DNA of 64,000 nt from Ricinus communis (GCF_019578655.1 NC_063261.1:682001-746000), one strand, 5' to 3'; shown: positions 1 through 13,062, counted from the first letter of the stretch. Numbers and translations: made by a program. The notes: generated by a model not told the origin, from the letters alone.

Positions 1-522
1 AATATGATGCATTTCAATAGCTTTGAATTTTGGTGCAGCCAACAAAAATATTTCAAGAAAATACAAAACAACAATCTTTATTGCATCAGCATCACTATTA
101 TCCCATATTTTGTTAAAAAAAACACTACTCAACATATTGTCTATTAATTTGCTTAACTCTTTTAAAATATTTTCTCTACAATATATTTGAAGAATTAGCA
201 AACACTAACTTCTTAACCGCACCAACACATTTCAAACCACTTATAATAGCAAAATTCTAAAGGAAAAATCTCAACATAACTCCATTGGTGGAACCCACAA
301 TTCATCATCTCTCTTATTCAACCTCCCTCAACAACAAAAAATGAATAAGTTGAGGTAGAAACTTCAAAGGCTTCATATCTAAAAAAATGGTCAAAGCATA
401 TTTTTCTAAATAACTCTAATTGAGTTTCTGATAGAATTTCTCTAATATGATTAATTATATTATTTTTAAAAATCACTGTCATTTTCGCATGAAAATGCTC
501 CTCTGGTTTAATTTTGAAACCT
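1..522. other. AT-rich flank, no gene seen
   Basis: No convincing reading frame, repeat end or RNA gene is visible here. The stretch is AT-rich and ends where the gypsy 5' LTR begins. It may be intergenic DNA or the edge of an older, unrecognised repeat. Confidence 0.6.
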
Positions 523-3045
523 AGTAATACCCGAAATTTTCTATTTAATAATAATAATAATAATAATATTAGTATTAGTTAATAACGAGTTTTTATTTAA
601 ATTAATATTACTTTTTTACTAGAATAAGGATTAAAAATATAATTATTTTAATTTGAAATTTTAAATGAAATTTGTATGGTTGGTATTTTTATAATTAAAG
701 GTGTCGGTAGGGGTATTTTAGTAATTTCACATTTAAAAGCAAGGGTAAATAAATAATTCTATATTTTCAATAATTCTAATTTGGCCCAAATTAATTAGTT
801 AGGAGCGTAATTGAAAAGCTAAAGAAAAGTTTAAGGATTAATCGAAAATTTTACATGGTGAAATTGTTAGTAATTAAAAAAGTTGAGGGACTAATTGGTA
901 AAGATGAAAAGTTTAGGGACTAAAGGTCGGTATAGAGAAGAAGAAAAGAGAAGGGGATCGCGAGAGAGAAGAAGAAGAAGAAGACGTCGGCTTTAGTGGC
1001 CAGCCGAGCATGCTAGGGGCAGTAAACGGAGGCCAGTAAGGAAAAAAATAAGAGAGAAGCGTCGGTTGTCAACGTCGTGCATGGCATTTTCAGCGGCTTT
1101 GGCAGCCGAGTCGGGTGGCGATAGACTCACATGAATGTGGGCTTCCTTTTGGGAGCAACGATGATGCAAATGGTGGCCGGACTTGAAAGTTCGTGGTGGA
1201 GAGAGAAAATAGGGGGCAGCCAGAGTTTTCGGGCCTTTTTGGCGAGTTCCGACGACGGATGGCTGATCGAAGGACATATCCAAACTCCCCTCAGCTCAAG
1301 CTTTCCAATGGCACCGGTTTCGCGGTAATTGGACTACGTTTCAAAATCGACGGCCGAGATCATCCATAAATCTCTTCGGATAATTGGGAATGGGATTGGA
1401 AGATCGGAAGCTGTGATCGTCATCAGCGCGTTCAGATCGTCGATCGGACTCCGGCGACTAGAGGCAAGTCGACCGAGTGATCAAGCATCTCGGTAATTCT
1501 CTGGCCCGTAGATTTTAGAGTTCATTATGAAAATTGTATGATTAATTATTGTTTTGATTATTGGAAAAATTTTGTGAGGTTTATTAGTTAAAATAATAAA
1601 TTGTCGGACTGTCTACCAGTAATCTTGTTTTGTGTTGTGTGGCGGAGTCGGATAAAGTAATGTAGTGTGGTGGCCCAACTCCTGTAAAATAAATTGTTAG
1701 AATATTTGAAGTGTTTTCTGGCAAGTCCTCGACCCGTAATACGGGGGGTAGACGTCCGTGTTTATGGGAGGTTTTCGGTAGAATTTGCCCGAGTTGAAGT
1801 TTTTAAACAATCAGTCCTAGGAGTCTAGACCTAAGGTTAATTGTCAAATGTCTTAATGTTATTGATTGAATTGTTTTTCGTGATTAGATAATCCGTCAGT
1901 TCGGCTCGCTCCACCCGAGGCATCGGAGCATAGCTAGGAAGTCATCAGAACTGTGAGTTAAAGTCATATGTCTGTTTACATTTGTCATGCCATGATTTTA
2001 TGAAATAGTTCCGATTACATGAATTAATATGTTAATTATTTATTTATTCACTATTTATATATGTTTCATTTTCTGCATTATGATTTTTTTGATTGCCTGT
2101 TGACTCGGGATGGGACGGCAGTAGAACATGCCAACTGATGGGTTGCATCAAGACCGCGTGCGCACCGGTATGAATCCGAGACAGGTAGTAAATGGGTAAA
2201 TTTAGGACTTGCCCTACTCCAGCATTGCTCTTTGGGCTAAGTAGAGTGAGTTTTCCAGAGTAAAGTTCCCTAGTCGAGGATTGCTCTCTAGGCACCGGCT
2301 TATTTGGAAACTTAAGTGACCAGACTGGACTTAAAGACCCTAGTCGAGCTTTGTTCTCTAGGCGCTAGTCTTATTGGATTAAGAGAACCGAAAGGCTAAG
2401 ACTCTTAGTGATAATTAAGTGACCGAACTGAATTAAGGACCCTAGTCGAGCTTCGCTCTCTAGGCGCCAGTTTTGTCGGAATGAGATAGTTGAGACTGTT
2501 AGTGATAGGGCTAAGGTTCTACTGAGGTACTCCGTCCCGTGTTATGAACTAAAATTTATTTTGTTTTATTTTACAAAAGCATAGCATGACACGTATTTTA
2601 TTTCAATTAAACAAATGTTTTAGTGAAGTCTTTATATTCATTTTGGGATATATGATTGTAACTCACAGTCTCAATTTCACTGTTTTTCAGGTGATTTTTA
2701 GTCTTCCTGTAGTTCTTATCTAGCAGCCCGACTCCTTCATCATCGGGTTAATATAATCGATTTTGGTATGTTGACTTATAAAATTCTAGATTCTCTGCAG
2801 TAGAATTTTAGCCTTATCAATTATTAATTTTATATAAATTCAAGTCTCGCCTAATTATGCTGGCAGACTAAATTTAATTTATAGTACCCATTGAATTAAG
2901 GTTAATTGTGGAAAAGTGCTTTGAATTGAGTCTGAATTTCAATTTGATTGAGTTAGTGAATAGTCAGGCTTACTACGAGATTTGGTGGCCTTAAGCCTAA
3001 TCATTCCCTAGTGCCGGTCATGGGCCCATAGATCGGGTCGTGACA
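523..3045 (+). repeat. 5' LTR of the gypsy derivative (2.5 kb)
   Basis: It starts with TAATACCCGAAA after a mutated TG and ends in GGGTCGTGACA directly before the primer site. Related copies share the start TGTAATACCC (4735, 34266) and the end GTCGTGACA (11599). Inside, at about 2210-2510, a short motif (TCGAGC, then GCTCTCTAGGCGCC) recurs several times as a degenerate subrepeat. It carries one copy of the segment that is tandemly amplified in the 3' LTR (about 705-1605). Confidence 0.85.
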
Positions 3046-3067
3046 AAGTTGGTATCAGAGCTTAGGT
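3046..3067 (+). other. Primer-binding site (tRNA-iMet type)
   Basis: TGGTATCAGAGC at 3050-3061 is the complement of the initiator-methionine tRNA 3' end used by most plant Ty3/gypsy and Ty1/copia elements. It sits 4 bases after the LTR end, which fixes the element as plus-strand. Confidence 0.9.
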
Positions 3068-4734
3068 TTAGATTTCCTTCGACCTAGGTTAAGATTCTTG
3101 GTACTGCGGAGCTAGGATTAAGTTTGTCTTGTTTGTTTTCATTGACTCCAGTGTCTCAGCTTTCACTATTAGAGAGTCTATCTTTTCTTTTTCTTGTGAG
3201 CTTGTCCTTGATGCTTTGTTGAGAATGGGCGTTGTAGCAATAGCAAGATCTGAAGCGCGGTAGACTCGTGTTGTTTCTCCAAGTGATTAGTGCAGACTGG
3301 CCTTGGGATGCTTCGATTGTTGTTTCGGCGGGGTGGGCACGAGAATTTAGTATTGGTGCAGAGCGTAGTTGCAGTCATGTCATGAATTGCCTCGTCATCG
3401 CATCAGGTATTGTCTTAATGAGTAGAACCGAAGTTAGTACGTGGAATGTCGAGCAGAGATTATGGTTGAGTTTTGTTGTTGTAAGAAGCATAATAATGGT
3501 GGTTGGTTATTTTTTGAATGCTCGGAATTCAAAGAAGCTTAAGCGAATGCTATTTATTTTTCTATGTAGAACAAAGTGTTTTAAAATACAATATTGCGCC
3601 CAGTCCTGCAAGAATTCATTATGGCATTTCATTGTTAGACACGCACAATTCCATAACTCATTTTCAGGGCATGCATCATACATCGTGCATTGCAACCCTT
3701 GGTAATAAAGGGCATCATCACCCTGGTGCGCAATATTGTAAAATTTTATATAAAGAAAATGACTAGAGATTTTACGATTTTATAAAAGTGTTTTTCAAGA
3801 TAATAATAATTTTTATCAGTGATGGTTATGAGGTAAATAAATAAGTAAATCTTTCAAAGTAAATTGTGTTAGCTTGGGATTTTCTGGATGACAAGCTTAG
3901 TTGTTATGAGAATGGATCAGTGGCTCATCATGCTTCATTTTGGATAGTAGAGGAACAGAGGAGACTTTCTAGATTCCAGTCAAGAAGGAATTTTATTTCA
4001 GGATGGCATGGTTTTATATCGATTATCGCAACTAGATGGGTGATGTGATGTGGATGATGTGGTGTGGATGTTCAGGATATTTTGTATGTGCAAGGGGCAT
4101 GTCATTAAGAAAGAATTTGGCTAATGGAATTTTGGCAGGACCAGAATTGGTCCAGATCATTTCAGAGAAGATTCCTTTTACTCGCGAGTGGTTAAAGACA
4201 GCTTTCAAAAGGTAGAGGAGTTACACAGACCCGAAGCAGGAGCGCATGGAGGTTTGTGTTAAAGAAGTGTGTATTCCTAAGGCGTCTTATATGCAAAAAG
4301 CGATGCGATTAGTAAGAAAGGCGAGTTAGCCCTTATTGTGTGGAACCCTTAGAATTATCGGCAGGATTGATGAGATGGCATGCGAAATGGACTTGCCGCC
4401 AAATTTTCTCGCGGGTCAATCCGGTATTTCATATAGCCAGGTTGAGGAAGTATATTTTGGATCCTTCGCTAGTGTTGCAACCTCGGTGTGTGGAAGTAAG
4501 TGAAGATTTGACTTCCGAGGAGCAGTCAGCCAAGATCGTGGATTCTCAAGTTCACAACTTTGCTCTTGAGTTTTACCGATGGTCAAGGTCTGGTGGTTGA
4601 ATTATTTTTATCAAGGGAAGTACCGGAGAAGCCAAGCTGGAGATGAGAGGTTCCTACTCTCATTAGTTTCAGTCTTAGTGTGATCCCTTTTTTTCTGTTA
4701 AAATTCGAGGAAGAATTTTCTTAAGGGGTGAGAG
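3068..4734 (+). pseudogene. Shortened internal region with pol 3' remnant
   Basis: From about 4120 the translation resembles the end of a gypsy integrase with its chromodomain-like tail. Visible pieces include AGPELVQIISEKIPF, then (with frameshifts) LRKYILDPS, VLQPRCVEVSEDLTSEEQ and IVDSQV. The longest open piece is 4340-4597. Several frameshifts and stops break it. The part from 3068 to about 4095 shows no recognisable domain and is likely leader or non-homologous filler. A purine-rich tract (AAGGGGTGAGAG, 4723-4734) closes the region before the 3' LTR, as expected for second-strand priming. Confidence 0.75.
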
Positions 4735-4906
4735 TGTAATACCCAGAATTTTTCTTTTAATAATAATAATATTAGTATTAGTTAATAATAAATTTTTATT
4801 TAAATTAATATTACTTTTTTACTAGAATAAGGATTAAGAAAATAATTCTTTTAATTTGGGATTTTAAATGAAATTTGTATGGTTGGTATTTTTATAATTA
4901 AAGGTG

Positions 4907-7900
4907 TCGGTAGGGTTATTTTAGTAATTTCACATTTTAAAGCAAGGGTAAATAAGTAATTCTATATTTTCAATAATTCTAATTTGACCCAAATTAAATA
5001 GTTAGGGGCTTAATTGAAAAGCTAAAGAGAAGTTTAAGGATTAATCAGAAATTTTACAAGGTGAAATTGTTAGTAATTAAAAAAGTTAAGGGACTAATTG
5101 GTAAAGACAAAAATTTCAAGGATTAAAGGTCGGTATAAAGAAGAATAAAAGAGAAGGGGATCGCGGGAGAGAAGAAGAAGAAGAAGAAGACGTCGGCTTC
5201 GGCGCTGGAGGCTCGATTGAGGGTGGCGTCGACGTTGGGAGGTGCGGCCGTCAGTGGCGAGCAAGCTAGGGGCAACGGCAGGCGAAGGGAGACGGCGGCT
5301 AAGGAAAAAAAAAGAAAAGAGAGGCGTCAGCTGTCAACGTCGTGTGTGGCGTTTACGGTGGCTTTGGCAGCCGAGTCGGGTGGCAATCTACTCACTTCAG
5401 TTTGGCCTTCCTTTTGGGAGCAGCAGCGACGCAAATGGTGGCCGGAGTTGAAAGTTCGCGGTGGAGAGAGAAAATGAGGGGTAGCCGGAGTTTTTAGGTA
5501 TTTCCGGCGAGTTCTCACAAGGGATGGCTGATTAGAGGATATATCCGTACTCCCCCCAGCTAAAGCTTTCAAATGGCACCAGTTTTGCGGTGATCGGACT
5601 CCATTTGAAAATCGACGGTCGAGATCGTCTGTAAATCTCTCTAGATGATCGGAAGCTGGGATCATCATCAGTGCGTTGTCCCGAGTCCATAGGCGCGTTC
5701 AGATCGTCGATCGGACTCCGATTTCTAGAGGCAAGTCGACCGAGTGATCAAGCGTCTCGATAATTCTCTAGCCTGTAAATTTTAGAGTTCATTGATGAAA
5801 ATTGTATGATTAAATATTGTTTTGAGTATTAGAAAAATTATGTGAGGTTTATTAGTTAAAATAATAAATTGTCGGAGTTATTTTGTAATTTCACATTTTA
5901 AAGCAAGGGTAAATAAGTAATTCTATATTTTCAATAATTCTAATTTGACCCAAATTAAATAGTTAGGGGCTTAATTGAAAAGCTAAAGAAAAGTTTAAGG
6001 ATTAATCAGAAATTTTACAAGGTGAACTTGTTAGTAATTAAAAAAGTTGAGGGACTAATTAGTAAAGATGAAAATTTCAGGGATTAAAGGTCAGTATAAA
6101 GAAGAATAAAAGAGAAAGGGATCGCGGGAGAGAAGAAGAAGAAGAAGACATCGGCTTCGGCGCTGGAGGCCCGACTGAGGGTGGCGTTGACGTTGGGAGG
6201 TGCGGCTGTCAGTGGCGAGCACACTAGGGGCGACGACAGGCGAAGGGAGACGGCGGCTAAGGAGAAAAAAAGAGAGAGGCATCAGCTGTCAATGCCGTGT
6301 GTGGCATTTCTGGAGGCTTTAGCAGCCGAGTCGGGTGGCAATCGACTCACTTGAGTCTGGGCTTCCTTTTGGGAGCAACAGCGACGCAAATGGTGGCCGG
6401 AGTTGAAAGTTCGCGGTGGAGAGAGAAAATGAGGGCCAGCCGGAGTTTTTTAGGTATTTCCGGCGAGTACTGACAAAGGATTGCTGATTATAGGATATAT
6501 CCGGACTCCCCCAGCTTAAGCTTTCAAATGTCACTAGTTTTGCGGTGATCAGACTCCGTTTTTAAATCGACGGTTGAGATCGTCTGTAAATCTCTCTAGA
6601 TGATCGGGGGTTGGATTCGAAGATTGGAAGCTGGGATCGTCATCAGTGCATTGTTCCGAGTCCGTAGGCGCGTTCAGATCGTTGATCGGACTCTGATTTC
6701 TATAGGCGAGTCGACCGAGTGATCAAGCGTCTCGGTAATTCTCTAGCCCTCAGATTTTAGAGTTCATTGATGAAAATTGTATGATTAATTATTGTTTTGA
6801 GTATTAGAAAAATTATGTGAGGTTTATTAGTTAAAATAATAAATTGTCGGAGTTATTTTAGTAATTTCACATTTTAAAGCAAGGGTAAATAAGTAATTCT
6901 ATATTTTCAATAATTCTAATTTGACCCAAATTAAATAGTTATGGGCTTAATTGAAAAGCTAAAGAAAAGTTTGAAGATTAATCGAAAATTTTACAAGGTG
7001 AAATTGTTAGTAATTAAAAAAGTTGAGGGACTAATTGGTAAAGACGAAAATTTCAGGGATTAAAGGTCAGTATAAAGAAGAATAAAAGAGAAGGGGATCG
7101 CGAGAGAGAAGAAGAAGAAAAAGAGTCGTATTCCCCAAAGAACGTGTGAACCTAAATCTACTCAATCTTCTCTGTTATCTAATCACATAAAATAAATGGT
7201 GTTAATGAATAATTCCTAAATTAACTAATAGCTACTCTAATTGTTGTCGAATTACGTATACTAGGGAATGATTAATTCAAGTAAAGGAATAACCCTTTTT
7301 GAATTCTTGTCTCTAAAGAATGGAAACTAAGGGTGAAATTGATTGTTTGAATCCAATTTCCGTGGGAAAATCTCTACACAATTAATGCCTTTCTCAAGGA
7401 CACTAACATCTTAACTTAGATTACTTAGGTTGAAATCTCTTCCTAACTCTAATTACCCAAATTAGCATTATGTACCATTTAACACTATTGATAGTTGTTA
7501 ATTCTCAATCCGGTAGAACGAACACTCTATCTCTAGGCGAATTCAATTCTAGGTTGCAAAGGACAATTCAAACCTAAACGTCTTTCTCAAGATCATTCAA
7601 ATTTCAGAAATCATTCAACAAGATATGAAGAATAAATCAATAAATACTTCCATTGCAAACCAATATTGACAATCAATACATTCAATTCAAAATTGAAGTA
7701 TAAAAATTCCTAGATAAAGAACCCCAATGGGTTAATAAGGTTAGCTAATCATGTTCATAATCACAACCAACAAGAATTCAATTACAAAAAATGAGTAAAG
7801 GTAGAAGAACCCGAATACACCCTTGGATGACAGTAAATAGCTCCAATTCCTCGTGCCCAATTTTGGATCGATTATTGTTCCTCTTACTCAGATTGAAACC

Positions 7901-10119
7901 AATCTACAATCCTCGCCAATCTTTGATCTTCGAAGAGAATCCAAGTGAAACCTTGATCCAAGTCTCCTTTTCTCTTAGTTTCAACTCAAAAAACCCTTAG
8001 ACAGAGAAAAAGATGAGTTTTGGGCGTCCTAACCCTAACTGCCCTCCTTTTTTCTCTTTTCTTTCTTTTTAAATGAATTTGACAAGCTGCCATGAACATG
8101 GCCGTGTTGATGCCCATGTTCCCAACACGTTCTGGTGTTGATGCCCGTGTTACTCTTTGTGTCCGTGCTCCCTAAAAACCTTTTTCCTTTGATATTTGTT
8201 GTGCATCCAACACGGCCGTGTTGGTGGCTGTGTTGGGAACACGGCCAGTGTTGAATCCAACACGGTCGTGTTAACCTTCCTCATGGGCATACTTAGCTTG
8301 TTTCGGCAGCTTTGACGTCCAATTATGCTCTAATTCTTCCCTTTATCATACTTTGACTTCTTTTAGACCTAATTCACACAAACAGACACATAGGGTGAGT
8401 GTTGGGACCAATTCACATCTAAATATACATAAAATCAATCTTAAAAACCCTATTTAGATGTGTGTATTTTACGCACATCAATCAACGTTGGGAGGTGCGG
8501 CCGTCAGTGGCGAGCACGCTAGGGGCGACAGGCGAAGGAGACGGCGGCTAAGGAAAAAAATGAAGAGAGAGGTGTCAACTGTCAACGCCGTAGGTGGCGT
8601 TTCCGGCGGCTTTAGCAGCCGAGTCGAGTGGCAATCGACTCACTTGAGTCTGGGCTTCCTTTTAGGAGCAGCGGCGACGCAAATGGTGGCCAGAGTTGAA
8701 AGTTCACGGTGGAGAGAGAAAATGAGGGGCAGCCAGAGTTTTTAGGTATTTCCAGCAAGTTCTGATAAGGGATGGCTGATTAGAGGACATATCCGGACTC
8801 CCCCCAGCTTAAGCTTTCAGATGGCACCAGTTTTCCGGTGATCGGACTCCGTTTAAAAATCGATGGTCGAGATCGTTTGTAAATCTCTCTAGATGATCGG
8901 GGGTTGGATTCGAAGATTGAAAGCTGGGATCATCATTAGTGCGTTGTCCCGAGTCCGTAGGCGCGTTCAGATTGTCGATCAGACTCCGATTTTTAAAGGC
9001 GAGTCGACCGAGTGATCAAGCGTCTCGATAATTCTCTAGCCCGTAGATTTTATAGTTCATTGATGAAAATTGTATGATTAATTATTGTTTTGAGTATTAG
9101 AAAAATTATGTGAAGTTTATTAGTTAAAATAATAAATTGTCATGGTTATTTTAGTAATTTCACATTTTAAAGCAAGGGTAAATAAGTAATTCTATATTTT
9201 CAATAATTCTAATTTGACCCAAATTAAATAGTTAGGGGCTTAATTGAAAAGCTAAAAAAAGTTTAAGGATTAATCGGAAATTTTACAAGGTGAAATTGTT
9301 AGTAATTAAAAAAGTTGAGGGATTAATTGGTAAAGAGGAAAATTTCAGGGATTAAAGGTCAGTATAAAGAAGAATAAAAGAGAAGGGGATCGCGGGAGGG
9401 AAGAAGAAGAAGAAGACGTCGGCTTCGGCGCTGGAGGCTCGACTGAGGGTAGCGTCGACTTTGGGAGGTGCAGCCGTCAATGGCGAGCACGCTAGGGGCG
9501 ACAGCAGGCGAAGGGAGACGGCGGCTAAGGACAAAAAAAGAAGAAGAGAGAGGCGTCAGCTGTCAACGCCGTGTGTGGTGTTTCCGGCGGCTTTGGCAGC
9601 CGAGTCAGGTGGCAATCGACTCACTTGAGTCTGGGCTTCCTTTTGGGAGCAGCGGCGACACAAATGGTGGCCGGAGTTGAAAGTTCGCGGTGGAGAGAGA
9701 AAATGAGGGGCAGCCAGAGTTTTTAGGTATTTCTGACGAGTTCTGACAAGGGATGGCTGATTAGAGGACATATCCGGACTCCCCCCAACTTAAGCTTTCA
9801 AATGGCACCAGCTTTCCGATGATCGGACTCCGTTTGAAAATCGACGGTCGAGATCGTGTGTAAATCTCTCTGGATGATCAGGGGTTGGATTGGATGATTG
9901 GAAGCTGGGATCGTCATCAGTGCATTGTCCCGAGTCCGTAGGCACTTTCGGATCGTCGATCGGACTCCGATTTCTAGAGGCGAGTCGACCGAGTGATCAA
10001 GCGTCTCTGTAATTCTCTGGCCCGTAGATTTTAGAGTTCATTGATGAAAATTGTATGATTAATTATTGTTTTGAGTATTAGAAAAATTATGTAGGTTTAT
10101 TAGTTAAAATAATAAATTG
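4907..10119 (+). repeat. Four tandem ~0.97-kb LTR subunits
   Basis: Units start at GTCGG near 4907, 5873 and 6846, at the mutated GTCATGG near 9138, and the array leaves at GTCGG near 10120. Each unit runs from the phrase around AATTTCACATTTTAAAGC, through a GAAGAAGAAG purine run and a GC-richer part, to AATAATAAATTGTCGG. Spacings are about 966, 973, 2292 (carrying the insertion) and 982 bases. In the single-copy 5' LTR, GTCGG occurs at both edges of this segment, so duplication between short homologies is the simple explanation. Confidence 0.88.
7126..8484 (-). mobile_element. Truncated Athila-type LTR inside LTR subunit 3
   Basis: Read on the minus strand it starts TGATGTGCGTAAAAT at 8484 and ends near CTTTGGGGAATACGAC. 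The latter resembles the late part of the Athila LTR at 35281-36783 (GTGGGATACGAT). It contains CACGGCCGTGTTGG palindromic phrases like those in that LTR. Flanking subunit sequence jumps from the GAAGAAGAA run straight to GTTGGGAGGTGCGGCC, so about 40 bases of the host unit are missing. The short frame at 7791-8000 inside it is not considered a gene. Confidence 0.6.
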
Positions 10120-12185
10120 TCGGACCGTCTACGAGTAATCGTGTTTTGTGTTGTGTGGCGGAGTCGGGAAAAGTAATGTAGTGTGGTGGCCCGACTCCCG
10201 TTAAATAAATTGTTGAAATATTTGAATTGTTTTCTGGAGGTCCTGGACTCGTAATACGGGGGTAGACGTCCGTGTTTACTGGAAGTTCTGCCGAATTTTC
10301 GGTAGAATTTACCCGAGTCAAAATTTTTAGACAGTCAGTCCTAGGAATCTAGACCTAAGGTTAATCGTCAAATGTTTTAATGTTATTGATTGAATTGTTT
10401 TTCGTGATTAGATAATCCGTCAGTTTGACTTGCTCCACCTGAGGCATCGGAGCAGAGGTAGGAGGTCGTCAGAACTGTGAGTTAAAGTCATATGCCTGTT
10501 TACACGTGTCATGCCAAGATTTTATGAAATAGTTCCGATTACATGAATTAATATTTTAATTATTTATTTATTCATTATTTATATATGTTTCATTTTCTGC
10601 ATTATGATTTTTTAATTGTGTGTTGACTCGGGATGGGACGACAGTAGAACATGCCACCTTATGGGTTGCATCAAGACCGCGTGCGCACCGGTATGAACCT
10701 GAGACGGGTAGTAAAAAGGTAAATTTAAAATGGTAAATTTAGGACTTGGCCTGATCGAGCATTGCTCTCTGGGCCGAGTAGAGTGAGTTTGTCGGAGTAA
10801 AGGTCCCTGGTCGAGCATTGCTCTCTAGGCGCCGGCTTATTTGGAAACTTAAGTGACCAGACTGGACTTAAGGATCCTGGTCAAGCTTTGCTCTCTGGGC
10901 GCCAGTCTTATTAGAGTAAGAGAGCCGAAAGGCTAAGACTGTTAGTAATAATTAAGTGACCGAACTAGATTTAAGGACCCTGGTCGAGCTTCGCTCTCTG
11001 GGCGCCAGTTCTGTTGGAATGAGAGAGTCGAGACTGTTAGTGATAGGGCTAGGGTTCTACTGAGGTACTCCATCTTGTAGTATGAACTAAAATTTATTTT
11101 ATTTTATTTTATAGAAGCATAGCATGACACGTATTTTATTTTAATTAAAAAAATATTTTATTAAAGTATTTATATTCGTTTTGGGATATATAATTTTAAC
11201 TCACTCTCAAGACTCACAGTCTCAATTTCACTATTTTTCAGGTGATTGTTAGTCTTCCTGCAGTTCTTATCTAACAGCCCGGCTCCTTCATCATCGAGTT
11301 AATATAATCGATTTTGGTATGTTTGACTTGTAAAATTCTAGATCCTCCACAGTAGAAATTTTAGACCTATCAGTTTTTAATTTTATATAAATTCAAGGCT
11401 CGCCTAATTATGCTGGTGGACCGAATTTAATTTATAGTACCTGTTGATTTAAAGTTAATTGTGGAAAAAGTGCTTTGGATTGAGTCCGGATTTCAATTTG
11501 ATTGAGTTAGTGAATAGTCAAGCTTACTACAGGATTTAGTGGCCTTAAGCCTACTCATTCCCTATTGCCGGTCACGTATCCATAGATTGGGTCGTGACAA
11601 ATCCCGCTTCTTAACAAATCAATAAAAAGTATATCATTAAGATGTTATTAGTATATTTTACACAAATAAACAAAACATATAAACAAAAAACAGTATATCA
11701 TTACAATCTTATTAGTATATGCTCTATATAAAAGAACAAAAGTAAAATAGATAAACTCAACAGTATACTTTAAGTAGTATGTTCTAGAAAACTAAAAACA
11801 AAATATAGTTCAATCATTTTAACAATATTACAGTATATAGTATTTTTTTTAATATCTAAATAGCATCTTTTTGATATGCAGCATCATTGTTTCTTTAAAA
11901 ATTCAACACTTCAAATAAAACATGGATGAACTAGAAAGCTAGCATAAAAGAATCAAACTTATTTAATAACAACTATATCTTATCAATGATCAATGAAATG
12001 CAGGTATGAATCAATTATATGTATTGTTATAACATATAGTCTTAATATATCAACAGTATACTTTAAATATCCTATTTTATAGAAATCAAAAATAAAATTT
12101 ACTTTAATCATTTTAACAATATCCTAGTATATAGTATCTTTTTTGTATCTAAATAATATATTTTGGTATGCAGCATCGTTGTTAC

Positions 12186-12388
12186 TGATAAGGATGTAAT
12201 CTTTCCATTCTATTATGATATATATTTTTCTCTTTCTTAGTCTTACCATGTATAGATGTTAGATGTAACTAATATTTATTTTAACTTTATCCTTTCTTAT
12301 ATTTGGCTATATATGTAACATGTACTTCATTATTAATATAATTCAAATCATTCAATTCAGCCTTTAATCTCTACATGGTATCAGACTA
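12186..12388 (+). repeat. copia 5' LTR and primer site
   Basis: The 190-bp LTR is followed immediately by TGGTATCAGA (12376-12385), the initiator-Met tRNA primer site. The gag start codon follows at 12391. Confidence 0.92.
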
Positions 12389-12390
12389 CC

Positions 12391-13062
12391 ATGGCCAACA
12401 ATCAACTTGCTCAACTTGCTCAATCTGCTCCTTATAATCTTTCTCCTTCTCCTTTTACCACTACTCACTCCTTCTCAATCAAATTAAACAATAAAAACTA
12501 TTTAGCTTCAAAAGTACAATTTTTTCCTTTACTAAAGTATCAAAAACTTATGGGTTTTATTGATGGTACCAAACCTTCTCCACCAAAAACAATTCCTAAT
12601 ACTACTAATCTTTTAGTGCAAATTCCAAATATAGATTATGAAACCTCATTTCAACGTGACCAGATGTTGCTCTCTTAGATTCTCTCTTTCATTACTGAAG
12701 AAGTGTTTTCTGGGTATTAATTTTTCTCAAGATGCCTATACAGCACTAGCCAATTCTTTTAGCACAATTTCATAAAATAAATAACTTTAATTGAATATCG
12801 AGTTATAGGAATTAAAGAAGAATGATATGTCTATCTCCCAATATCTTCAATATGCTAAATTTGTTTTTGACGAGTTATCTGTTGTAGGTCGATTTATTAC
12901 TGCTCTCAACCTTAGATCTGAACCAATAACCTTTGAGGAGCTACATAGCCATCTCCTTGCCGATGAAATTCTTCTTAAAAGCACTCATGAAATTCCTCTT
13001 GCTAATCTTTCCTATAAATCACAAATAGCTTCTTCAATCAGATCCAATATGCCACTTGTAAG
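12391..13062 (+). pseudogene. copia gag, broken
   Basis: The gag begins MANNQLAQLAQSAPYN and carries the N-terminal copia gag features SFSIKLNNKNYLASKVQFF and GFIDGTKPSPP. The first frame stops at 12678. A second frame (12827 onward) holds MSISQYLQYAKFVFDEL and ITALNLRSEPITFEELHS, typical of the UBN2/retrotran-gag region. A stretch between VVGR and ITALN appears deleted. Homology stops around 13062, where inserted DNA begins. No zinc knuckle survives. Confidence 0.85.

Larger units (their letters stand above)
523..11599 (+). mobile_element. Ty3/gypsy deletion derivative with expanded 3' LTR
   Basis: Two related LTRs (523-3045 and 4735-11599) flank only 1.7 kb of internal DNA. A primer-binding site follows the first LTR and a purine-rich tract precedes the second, so the ends of an LTR retrotransposon are all present. 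The only recognisable coding DNA is the 3' end of pol, similar to the Del/Tekay chromovirus type; gag, protease, reverse transcriptase and most of integrase are missing. The element cannot encode its own proteins. The 5' LTR begins with AG where the other copies have TG. The flanks (aacct and aatcc) are only loosely alike, so no clear target-site duplication can be claimed. Confidence 0.85.
4735..11599 (+). repeat. 3' LTR expanded to 6.9 kb by tandem duplication
   Basis: It begins TGTAATACCCAGAA and ends GGGTCGTGACA like the 5' LTR, but is 2.7 times as long. The excess comes from repeated copies of one internal LTR segment plus a 1.36-kb foreign insertion. The outer parts (4735-4906 and 10120-11599) align with the ends of the 5' LTR. 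Confidence 0.85.

Noticed and set aside
993..1328. Frames in the GC-richer part of the gypsy LTR
   Set aside because: They recur in each LTR subunit (for example near 5217, 8458, 9468) with different lengths and no family resemblance; this is LTR sequence, not a gene.
4907..10119. The tandem units as a CRISPR array or satellite
   Set aside because: The units are ~0.97 kb segments of a known LTR, bounded by LTR ends; nothing resembles short repeats with unique spacers, and this is a plant nucleus.
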